Origin: JADFOB01 sp964651325
GTDB taxonomy: Bacteria > Planctomycetota > Phycisphaerae > UBA1845
Length of the DNA stretch: 6,250 bases
Reading direction: 5' to 3'
Assembly: GCA_964651325.1 (NCBI GenBank)
Contig: CAZYXP010000208.1
Coordinates: forward strand, 1-6,250
This document shows positions 1 through 5,805 of the stretch, in pieces. A program made the position numbers and the translations under genes. Within the stretch, counting starts at the first letter, position 1; each line of letters opens with the position of its first letter. The notes beneath the pieces are model-generated. The model saw only the letters and a list, made by a program, of their open reading frames with translations, was not told the origin of the DNA and did no database searches.

Positions 1-510
1 CGCGGCACCAAGAACAACGTCATCGCCACGCCCGTCATCCACGATGACAAGGTCTTCCTCTGCGTGGGGCAAGACCCCGAGCACGGCGAGGGCCCGGGCC
101 ACCTTTATGCCATCGACGGCACCAAACGTGGCGACATCACCGAAAGCGGCCAAATCTGGCACGTCGGCGGCGATGCGTTCCACCGATCCATGTCCACCGT
201 GGCGATTGCGGATGGATTGCTCTACGCGGCCGACCTCAGCGGATTCCTTTATTGCTTGGATGCGGCGACCGGCAAGCGGCATTGGCGTTACGATGCGATG
301 GCCGCGATATGGGGCTCGCCGTTTGTCGTGGACGGCAAGGTCATGCTGGGCGATGAAGACGGCGAAATCGTCGTGCTCAAGCACGGTAAGACCATGAAGG
401 AGCTATCCACCAACGACATGCGCAATTCGGTCTATACCACCCCCGTCGTCGCCAACGGCATACTGTACATCACCAATCGGCGAGCCCTCTTTGCGATCGA
501 AGCCAAGTGA
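1..510 (+). CDS. PQQ-like beta-propeller repeat protein, 3' part (5' end outside window)
   Basis: The frame is open from base 1 to a TGA at 508-510, giving 169 residues of a longer protein. It shows repeated blades of the PQQ/BamB-like propeller type: 'TPVIHDDKVFL' (residues 10-20) with 'LYAID' (35-39), 'VAIADGLLYAADLSGFLYCLDAATGK' pattern (67-92, with W95), 'SPFVVDGKVMLGDEDGEI' (106-123) and 'TPVVANGILYITN' (147-159). Each blade has the usual 'P-hydrophobic-x-DG-x-hydrophobic-Y/L' strand followed by 'G-x-L-Y-x-hydrophobic-D'. Such proteins are usually exported or periplasmic scaffolds, or substrate- or PQQ-binding domains. The N-terminus is missing, so no signal peptide or catalytic residues can be checked. 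The absence of a clear PQQ-dehydrogenase signature makes a non-enzymatic BamB-like role as likely as any. The stop codon overlaps the start of the adenylate-forming gene, which suggests one transcript even though the compartments probably differ. Confidence 0.85.
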   Translation, partial: RGTKNNVIATPVIHDDKVFLCVGQDPEHGEGPGHLYAIDGTKRGDITESGQIWHVGGDAFHRSMSTVAIADGLLYAADLSGFLYCLDAATGKRHWRYDAMAAIWGSPFVVDGKVMLGDEDGEIVVLKHGKTMKELSTNDMRNSVYTTPVVANGILYITNRRALFAIEAK

Positions 511-1592
511 TGGCCGACTCCCTTTCCCAGCGGATCGGCCAGGCCAAGCAGGCCTTGGATGCCCACACTAGAGAGACGGTCTCGTGGCACTTCGACCCAA
601 AGACCGGTTGCCCCTTTTGGCTTGACTACGCCGAGAAACTGGATTGGAGCCCGCGCGACGAAATCCAATGCTACGAGGATCTCGACAAGTTCGATCATTT
701 TCAGGATGAATGGCTGCGCGGCGGGCCGGTGCGACGTTGGGTCCCCAACGCCTACGCCGATCGGCCGGTGTTTGTCTTTGAGACAGGCGGCAGCACAGGG
801 ATTCCCAAATCGCGCATCAACGTAGAAGATTTCCGAACCGATTACGAACTGTTCAGCAATACGCTTTCAGACGGCGGCTTCCCCAAGGGAGCGGACTGGC
901 TCATGCTCGGTCCGAGCGGCCCGCGGCGGCTGCGCCTGGCGGTCGAGCACCTCTGCCAGCATCGCGGGGGGATTTGCTACGGCGTCGACATGGACCCGCG
1001 ATGGGTCGTCAAGCTCATCAAGCGCGGCGAGATGAATGAGATGGCGCAATACCGCGATCATGTGATCGACCAAGGGCTTACCCTGCTGCGGGCCCATGAA
1101 TCCATTCAATGCGTCTTTACCACCCCCAAGCTGCTCGAAGCGCTCTGCAACAAGGTGTCGCTCAAACAGATCGGCATCAAGGGCGTGTTCTGCGGCGGAA
1201 CGCAGCTCACCGCGCAGTTTCATCGGTTCGCCCGAGAGGAGTTGCTCGAAGGGACGATCGACTTTGTTCCGACGTACGGCAATACCCTCATGGGCCTGGC
1301 GTGCCACAAGCCCTTCACACCTGAGGACAACTACAGCGTGATCTACCACGCACCGCAGCCGCGGGCGATGACCGAGGTCGTCGATCCCGAGGATTCGCGT
1401 CGCGTTGTGGATTACGGCCAGGTCGGCCGCGCGCGACTCACCACGCTCACAAAAGAATTCTTCATGCCGCGTTTTCTTGAACGGGATGAAGGCGTGCGCA
1501 CCCGCCCCTGCGAAGCCTATCCATGGGACGGCATTGGCGACGTCCGCCCCTTCTCCGGCTTCGCAACGCCTGTGATCGAAGGGGTGTACTGA
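510..1592 (+). CDS. Short ANL-superfamily adenylate-forming enzyme (EhpF / LuxE / phenylacetate-CoA-ligase-like)
   Basis: This 360-residue enzyme probably activates a carboxylate with ATP as the acyl-adenylate. The phosphate-binding loop is 'TGGSTGIPKS' (residues 92-101). The A5-like motif is 'PTYGNTLMG' (254-262). The A7-like region is 'GQVGRARL' (303-310), then 'PRFLERDEG' (320-328), where D326 fits the ribose-binding Asp seen as 'RxRD' in phenylacetate-CoA ligases. The chain ends about 30 residues later, so the roughly 100-residue C-terminal domain with the A10 lysine is absent. EhpF and LuxE-type proteins also belong to this fold, and they pair with reductases that convert the activated acid to an aldehyde. 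The start chosen is ATG at 510, sharing one base with the upstream TGA (TGATG); a GTG at 507 in the same frame is the alternative. The next gene starts in its own stop codon, so product coupling with the reductase is likely. Substrate is not readable from sequence; an aromatic acid is inferred from the chorismate-lyase-like neighbour. Confidence 0.85.
   Translation: MADSLSQRIGQAKQALDAHTRETVSWHFDPKTGCPFWLDYAEKLDWSPRDEIQCYEDLDKFDHFQDEWLRGGPVRRWVPNAYADRPVFVFETGGSTGIPKSRINVEDFRTDYELFSNTLSDGGFPKGADWLMLGPSGPRRLRLAVEHLCQHRGGICYGVDMDPRWVVKLIKRGEMNEMAQYRDHVIDQGLTLLRAHESIQCVFTTPKLLEALCNKVSLKQIGIKGVFCGGTQLTAQFHRFAREELLEGTIDFVPTYGNTLMGLACHKPFTPEDNYSVIYHAPQPRAMTEVVDPEDSRRVVDYGQVGRARLTTLTKEFFMPRFLERDEGVRTRPCEAYPWDGIGDVRPFSGFATPVIEGVY
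1579..1584 (+). promoter_or_regulatory. Ribosome binding site for the ALDH-fold reductase
   Basis: AAGGGG lies seven bases before the ATG at 1592, inside the last codons of the adenylate-forming gene. It supports starting the reductase at 1592. The same frame is open further upstream to a possible start at 1523, but that would overlap the preceding gene by 70 bases. Confidence 0.55.
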
Positions 1593-3013
1593 TGCTGCAC
1601 ATTCCGATTTTGCGCATGGGCACGCCCTACGAAAGCCTGGATCGGACGCCGCTGGCGCATCACGAAACCGGCGAGCCCATGGCCGAGGTGAGCTGTGCCA
1701 ATAGCGGGTTGATTGTCCGCGATCTGGCCCGGATCGACGACACCGTTTTGGAGCGGTTTACCGTCACCGAGTTGATCGCGATGTGCCAGAAGGCCGCCGA
1801 CCTGTTCCTGCACGCTACGCTGCCCGTTGGCGAGGCCGATCAGTCCTTTGATGATTACATGGGGCAGCTTAGCGCCTCGACGGGCATGCCCGCGGCCCAT
1901 TGCCGCGCCAACGCGAACAAAATTCACCGCGTCCTTAGCGAAATCGATGTTGTGCTGCGCGGCTTGACACGGGGCCTCGATCTGTCCATCCTCGACGAAG
2001 GCCACGGTACGCACGCCGGTGGCACGCTCAGCTATTTTCGAGCCGGACGCGTTTTCGGAGCGGTCTTGCCGAGCAACTCCCCCGGTGTTCATGGCCTGTG
2101 GATTCCAGCGGTGGCGCTCAAAGCCCCCATCGTGCTCAAGCCCGGCGGGCAAGAGCCCTGGTCGCCGTATCGCATTATTCAGGCCCTGATCGCCGCGGGC
2201 ATGCCGCCAGGCGCCTTCGGCTTCTATCCCACCGATCACGCCGGCGCCAACGAAATCCTACGCACCGTGGACCGTTCCATGGTTTTTGGCGATGCGACCA
2301 CCACCCGCGTTTGGCAAAGCGACCCGCGAGTCGAGGTTCACGGGCCGGGATTCAGCAAGATCATCCTCGGCGAAGATTGCGCCGATCGGTGGGAGCAATA
2401 CGTTGACGTCATTGCCGAGTCGATCGTCGCTAACGGCGGGCGATCCTGCATCAATGCGTCGGGTGTTTGGACGCCGCGCCATGGTCCGGCGCTGGCCGAT
2501 GCACTTGCCAAACGCCTGGCAGGCATTGGCGCTTTGCCCGCGTCGGATCCGGATGCCAAAGTCGCCGCGTTTGCCAACCCCGCCATGGCCACCCGCATGT
2601 CTGAAATCATCGATCACGATCTGAAGTCCGCCGGCGCGACGGACGTCACCGAGGCGCATCGGGGAGCCCCAAGGCTCGCGAGTCTCGGTCGCTGCCGGTA
2701 TCTGTTGCCGACCGTGATCGCGTGCGGATCGCCCGAACATCCGCTGGCCAATCGAGAGTTTCTGTTTCCCTTTGCGTCGGTGGTTACGTGCCCGTCGGAC
2801 CAAACGCTGGCCGCCATCGGCCCGACTCTAGTCTGCACCGCCATCACCGAAGACCCCAAAATGATCGCCGATTTGATGCAATGCCCCCACGTCGACCGCC
2901 TCAACATCGGCCCGATTCCCACCGTCCGGCTTGCCTGGGATCAGCCGCACGAGGGCAATCTCTTCGAGCATCTCTACCGCCAACGCGCGTTCCAATCCGA
3001 GCACGCCGCATGA
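1592..3013 (+). CDS. Aldehyde-dehydrogenase-fold reductase, probably acyl-activating/acylating type
   Basis: The 473-residue protein has the ALDH fold. The nucleotide-binding segment 'GAVLPSNSPGVHG' (156-168) and 'IVLKPGGQEPW' (180-190) gives the conserved cofactor Lys at 183. The catalytic Cys is C286 in 'NGGRSCINASG' (281-291), and 'NREFLFPFASV' fits the distal 'E-x-F-x-P' motif. Hydrolytic ALDHs have 'ELGG' with a general-base Glu. Here the equivalent stretch reads 'HGPGFSKIILGED', close to the 'GPGN' of CoA-acylating enzymes such as PduP/EutE/AdhE, which lack that Glu. This suggests NAD(P)H-dependent reduction of an acyl adenylate or thioester to the aldehyde, the job LuxC does beside LuxE. 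The first roughly 80 residues are not typical of short ALDHs and match the N-terminal extension of such paired reductases only loosely. It sits between its presumed activating enzyme and an alcohol dehydrogenase, overlapping both. The fold is sure; the acyl donor and cofactor are inferred. Confidence 0.87.
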   Translation: MLHIPILRMGTPYESLDRTPLAHHETGEPMAEVSCANSGLIVRDLARIDDTVLERFTVTELIAMCQKAADLFLHATLPVGEADQSFDDYMGQLSASTGMPAAHCRANANKIHRVLSEIDVVLRGLTRGLDLSILDEGHGTHAGGTLSYFRAGRVFGAVLPSNSPGVHGLWIPAVALKAPIVLKPGGQEPWSPYRIIQALIAAGMPPGAFGFYPTDHAGANEILRTVDRSMVFGDATTTRVWQSDPRVEVHGPGFSKIILGEDCADRWEQYVDVIAESIVANGGRSCINASGVWTPRHGPALADALAKRLAGIGALPASDPDAKVAAFANPAMATRMSEIIDHDLKSAGATDVTEAHRGAPRLASLGRCRYLLPTVIACGSPEHPLANREFLFPFASVVTCPSDQTLAAIGPTLVCTAITEDPKMIADLMQCPHVDRLNIGPIPTVRLAWDQPHEGNLFEHLYRQRAFQSEHAA

Positions 3014-4173
3014 TGGACGCCGCGCTTCCGCTTCCCGAAATCCTATCCGACTCGCCCGTGCGGGTCCTATTTGGCTTCGGCGCTATCTCGGAACTGGGCC
3101 GCGAATCGCTGAGAATCGGTGCGACGCGTGTCCTCGTGGTGACCGATCCGGGCATCGAACGGGCCGGGCATCTTGATGCGGCAATTGGGGCGTTGGGCGA
3201 CGCGAATCTCCCATTCGCGTTATTCGACGGTGTTCAGGAGAATCCGACCACCGAGAATATCGCAGACGGCGTGCGGTTCGCTTCTTGGGGCGCCGTCGAT
3301 CTCATCATCGGCCTCGGCGGCGGCAGCGCTATGGACTGCGCCAAGGGCATCAATCTCATTTTGACCAACGGCGGCGAAGTGGCCGACTACTGGGGCATCG
3401 GCAAGACCACCAAACCGCTGCTTCCGATGATTCTGGCGCCCACCACGGCGGGAACGGGCAGTGAAGCCCAATCCTTCGCCCTGATTACCGACCCCAAGAC
3501 GCATCAGAAAATGGCCTGCGGCGACCGGCGTCCGCCGGCTGAAGGTGGACTTCGTCCCCATCTGACCATTCTCGATCCCAGGCTTATCAAGACGGTTCCG
3601 CGGCATGTGGCCGCCGCCGCTGGCATCGACGCCATCGCCCACGCCATCGAAACCGCCGGGTCCACCGCCCAAACCGAGCACTCGCTGGCGCTGTCAAGAG
3701 CGGCTTGGCAACTGCTTGATACCTCGTTCCCGCGCATTTTGGCGGGCGGCCCCAGCGAACAAGACTTTGCCGACATACTGCTCGGCGCGCACCTGGCCGG
3801 CGCGGCCATCGAGGAGAGCATGCTCGGAGCCGCCCACGCGTGCGCCAATCCGCTAACCGCTCGGTTCGGCCTGACGCACGGCCTGGCCGTCGGCCTGATG
3901 CTTCCCGGCGTGATTCGCTACAACGCAGAGCACGGGAATCAACCGTACGTCGCGCTGGATCCCGATTCCGAGCGCCTGGCCCGCCGGGTGTCGCAACTTC
4001 TGGAACTTGGCGGATTGCCTGCGACGTTCGCGGAGGCCGACCGCTGCGCCGGCGCATCCGACCTGATTGATGATCTCGCCCAATCCGCCCACGCCCAATG
4101 GACCGCCCAATTTAACCCGGTTCCGATAACTCCGGCCGGCTTCGCCGAAATCTACCGAAGCGCACTCGATTGA
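3010..4173 (+). CDS. Iron-containing (group III) alcohol dehydrogenase
   Basis: The protein is 387 residues, normal for the Fe-ADH family, which interconverts alcohols and aldehydes with NAD(P)H. 'GLGGGSAMD' (101-109) is the pyrophosphate-binding loop and 'TTAGTGSE' (145-152) is the second family signature. The four metal ligands are all present: D207 and H211 in 'GIDAIAHAIE', H276 in 'GAAHACANPL' and H290 in 'LTHGLAVG'. It should therefore be an active metal enzyme. Two ATG codons are adjacent (3010 and 3013). The first overlaps the reductase stop as ATGA, so translational coupling is likely, and no strong Shine-Dalgarno is seen. The loop after 'KMACGD' (residues 173-180) seems longer than usual and is encoded by a G+C-rich palindrome. 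In context the enzyme probably reduces the aldehyde released by the upstream pair to the alcohol; the opposite direction cannot be excluded. Confidence 0.93.
   Translation: MMDAALPLPEILSDSPVRVLFGFGAISELGRESLRIGATRVLVVTDPGIERAGHLDAAIGALGDANLPFALFDGVQENPTTENIADGVRFASWGAVDLIIGLGGGSAMDCAKGINLILTNGGEVADYWGIGKTTKPLLPMILAPTTAGTGSEAQSFALITDPKTHQKMACGDRRPPAEGGLRPHLTILDPRLIKTVPRHVAAAAGIDAIAHAIETAGSTAQTEHSLALSRAAWQLLDTSFPRILAGGPSEQDFADILLGAHLAGAAIEESMLGAAHACANPLTARFGLTHGLAVGLMLPGVIRYNAEHGNQPYVALDPDSERLARRVSQLLELGGLPATFAEADRCAGASDLIDDLAQSAHAQWTAQFNPVPITPAGFAEIYRSALD
3525..3538. repeat. Perfect 14-bp G+C-rich inverted repeat inside the alcohol dehydrogenase gene
   Basis: CCGGCG-TC-CGCCGG has two 6-bp arms around a 2-base centre. 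It encodes residues 172-176 (D-R-R-P-P) of the Fe-ADH, in the surface loop that looks longer than in typical family members. It may be simple high-GC coincidence or a remnant of a small palindromic repeat tolerated in a loop. Confidence 0.5.
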
Positions 4174-4184
4174 GCACCGATGGG

Positions 4185-4205
4185 GCCAAGCGAACCGAGC
4201 TTGGC
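4185..4205 (+). terminator. Hairpin after the alcohol dehydrogenase stop, possible terminator
   Basis: GCCAAGC and GCTTGGC form a 7-bp stem around a 7-base loop, starting 11 bases after the Fe-ADH stop codon. There is no T-run behind it; the next bases are G/C-rich. It could act as an mRNA 3' end stabiliser, a weak terminator or a Rho-assisted end. It marks the likely boundary between the two gene groups. Confidence 0.4.
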
Positions 4206-4247
4206 GCTGGGCAAAGCGGGGTTGACAGGTTGTTACACGCAAAAGAC

Positions 4248-4260
4248 GCGGAAATTCCGC
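4248..4260. promoter_or_regulatory. Perfect inverted repeat GCGGAA-A-TTCCGC, possible operator
   Basis: Two 6-bp arms surround a single A, and the repeat directly abuts the TATACT hexamer at 4261. Its place between any -35 element and the -10 hexamer is where a repressor would bind to block transcription of the radical SAM gene unit. No regulator gene is visible in the window to match it to, so its function is inferred from position and symmetry only. Confidence 0.4.
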
Positions 4261-4266
4261 TATACT
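4261..4266 (+). promoter_or_regulatory. Candidate -10 hexamer (TATACT) for the radical SAM unit
   Basis: TATACT matches five of six bases of the sigma-70-type -10 consensus and lies in the only intergenic gap of the window, upstream of the gene at 4450. There is no good -35 hexamer at 16-18 bases. A perfect TTGACA lies at 4222-4227 but is 33 bases away, too far for a standard promoter. A regulated or activator-dependent promoter, or chance, are both possible. Confidence 0.35.
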
Positions 4267-4449
4267 ACGACCGTATTTGAAGCATCCGCGCGACCTCAAA
4301 ACGCAGATTGAAACGCCCGAATCGTTGGTTTTGGGCGCACCCGAGGCGCAGGCTTCAGCCCGCGCGGCTGTTTCTGTCGGTTGAGCCGCGGGTGTCGTTT
4401 GGCGACTTGACGCGGCAGTATGTGACCAAAATCGGAGAAATTCAGCATC
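4267..4449 (+). other. Untranslated leader of the radical SAM gene with alternative hairpins
   Basis: If transcription starts just after 4266, the mRNA has a leader of roughly 175 bases, with no convincing protein-coding gene in it. It contains a 5-bp perfect hairpin CAGCC-CGCGC-GGCTG (4356-4370) followed by TTTCTGT. A competing 7-bp pairing joins CGCGGCT (4363-4369) to AGCCGCG (4384-4390). The two share bases and cannot both form, which is the layout of an attenuator. No known riboswitch class is recognisable by eye. Confidence 0.3.
4434..4437 (+). promoter_or_regulatory. Ribosome binding site supporting a GTG start
   Basis: GGAG lies 12 bases before the GTG at 4450, somewhat far but the best candidate nearby. 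An in-frame TGA at 4423-4425 prevents a longer protein, and no ATG occurs in frame until well inside the domain, so GTG 4450 is the only sensible start. Confidence 0.45.
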
Positions 4450-5805
4450 GTGGCAAAAGAACTCGACCTCCTCGACGACTCATCCGAAACGGAAGTCGGG
4501 AGCTATTTCGTGTCCAACTACCCGCCGTTTTCGGCGTGGTCGGGGGATTGTCTGTCCGAGGCCAAGCGAGCCCTAGCCGTGCCGCCGGGAGCCCCGGATG
4601 GGGAATCGGATCGCAAGACCCCGCTCGGCCTCTACCTGCACATTCCATTTTGCCGCAAGCGGTGCACGTTTTGCTACTTCCGCGTCTACACCGACAAGAA
4701 CGCCGCGGATGTTCGCCGTTATCTGGATGCGCTGGCCACCGAAATAGAGCTGTACAGCCGCCAGCCCGCCACAGCCGGCCGCGATCTTGAATTCGTCTAC
4801 TTCGGCGGCGGAACGCCCTCGTTTCTGAGCGCCGATCAGCTTGAATCGCTGGTCGAGCGCATCGCCAAGGATTGGACGTGGCAAAACGCCCGCGAGGTTA
4901 CTTTTGAATGCGAGCCTGGCACGCTGCAAAAAGCCAAGCTTGAGGCCATCCGCCGCATCGGCACCACCCGGCTCAGCCTGGGCGTCGAGCATTTCGACGA
5001 CGAAGTGCTCGCCCACAACGGCCGGGCGCACAAGTCGGCCGAGGTGTTCAAGGCCTTCGCCTGGGCCCGGGAGGTCGGATTTCCCGAGATCAACATCGAT
5101 CTGCTCGCAGGCATGGTCGGCGACACGGAAGCCAAGTGGAAGCGCACGGTCGAAGAAGCGCTCAAGCTCGATCCCGACAGCGTGACCATTTATCAGATGG
5201 AAATTCCCAGCAACAGCCGGATCGCGGCCGACGTCCGTGGCGGTCGGTCGACCGTGCCGATTGCCGATTGGCCCACCAAGCGGGCGTGGATGGATTACGC
5301 CTTCAAGCAGTTTGAGCAGGCGGGCTACCGCGTGTCCAGCGCGTTTACGGCGGTGAAACCAAGGGTCGGCCAGCCTGAAGACACCTTTGTTTATCGCGAT
5401 TTGGTCTGGCATGGCGCCGACATGATCGGCGCGGGTGTGGCCTCTTTCTCGCACATCGCCGGCGTGCATTTTCAAAATCACGCCGATTGGGACGGCTACG
5501 TCGATTCGCTGGACAGCGGCGCGCTTCCGCTCGCCCGGGGGTTCGTGCCCACGCCCCATCAGCGCATGATTCGCGAGTTCATCTTGCAGCTCAAACAAGG
5601 GGGTGTCAGGGGCGAGTACTTCCGCCGCAAATTCGGCGTGGAAGTGGCCGAGGTGTTCCAAGAGGCCATGATCTCACTGGTACGCGACGAATTCGCGCTG
5701 ATAAGTGGCGACGATCTGACGTTGACCCGCGCCGGCTTGCTCCGCGCGGATGGGCTCTTGCCGCGTTTCTACGAGCCGCAATTCCAAAACGGGAAGACGC
5801 AATGA
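4450..5805 (+). CDS. HemN/HemW-like radical SAM protein (coproporphyrinogen III oxidase family)
   Basis: The 451-residue protein starts at GTG. It binds a [4Fe-4S] cluster through C68-x3-C72-x2-C75 in 'LHIPFCRKRCTFCYF', the radical SAM motif of the HemN family. It has the SAM-binding 'FGGGTPS' (118-124), 'EPGTL' (155-159), 'RLSLGVEHFDDEVL', 'NGRAH', 'GADMIGAG' (322-329) and a HemN-type C-terminal domain starting near 'WDGYVDSL' (347-354) and 'LPLARG'. About 57 residues precede the core, including 'YFVSNYPPFSAW'. Differences from HemW and HemN are visible: E180 replaces the Gln of 'GVQ', and 'GMVGDT' (221-226) stands where 'GLPGQT' is usual. The family also holds class C methyltransferases and cyclopropanating enzymes that use two SAM molecules, and heme-degradation enzymes such as ChuW/HutW. 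Its stop overlaps the next start (ATGA) of a chorismate-lyase-like gene, which argues for a biosynthetic tailoring role over housekeeping heme synthesis. The reaction is unknown. Confidence 0.9.
   Translation: MAKELDLLDDSSETEVGSYFVSNYPPFSAWSGDCLSEAKRALAVPPGAPDGESDRKTPLGLYLHIPFCRKRCTFCYFRVYTDKNAADVRRYLDALATEIELYSRQPATAGRDLEFVYFGGGTPSFLSADQLESLVERIAKDWTWQNAREVTFECEPGTLQKAKLEAIRRIGTTRLSLGVEHFDDEVLAHNGRAHKSAEVFKAFAWAREVGFPEINIDLLAGMVGDTEAKWKRTVEEALKLDPDSVTIYQMEIPSNSRIAADVRGGRSTVPIADWPTKRAWMDYAFKQFEQAGYRVSSAFTAVKPRVGQPEDTFVYRDLVWHGADMIGAGVASFSHIAGVHFQNHADWDGYVDSLDSGALPLARGFVPTPHQRMIREFILQLKQGGVRGEYFRRKFGVEVAEVFQEAMISLVRDEFALISGDDLTLTRAGLLRADGLLPRFYEPQFQNGKTQ

Noticed and set aside
1523..1591. Longer N-terminus for the ALDH-fold protein starting at ATG 1523
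   Set aside because: It would overlap the preceding coding gene by 70 bases, while ATG 1592 has a good AAGGGG site and fits the overlap pattern of the other junctions.
1517..2239. 240-codon open frame on the - strand over the ALDH-fold gene
   Set aside because: It is a shadow of the reductase coding frame, without motifs or a credible ribosome binding site.
4222..4266. A classical sigma-70 promoter made of TTGACA (4222) and TATACT (4261)
   Set aside because: The spacing of 33 bases is about twice the normal 17, so the pair was not called as one standard promoter.
4277..4384. Small TTG-started frame of about 35 codons in the leader of the radical SAM gene, which might be a leader peptide
   Set aside because: It has no Shine-Dalgarno sequence, a rare start codon, and no run of regulatory codons; chance is the simpler explanation.
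4573..5661. Long open frame of 362 codons on the - strand opposite the radical SAM gene
   Set aside because: It lies wholly inside a gene with clear radical SAM motifs, shows no recognisable domain, and is expected in high-GC DNA where the antisense frame lacks stops.
4450..5805. Naming the gene hemN or hemW
   Set aside because: Several signature residues differ and the neighbourhood points elsewhere, so a firm symbol would mislead.
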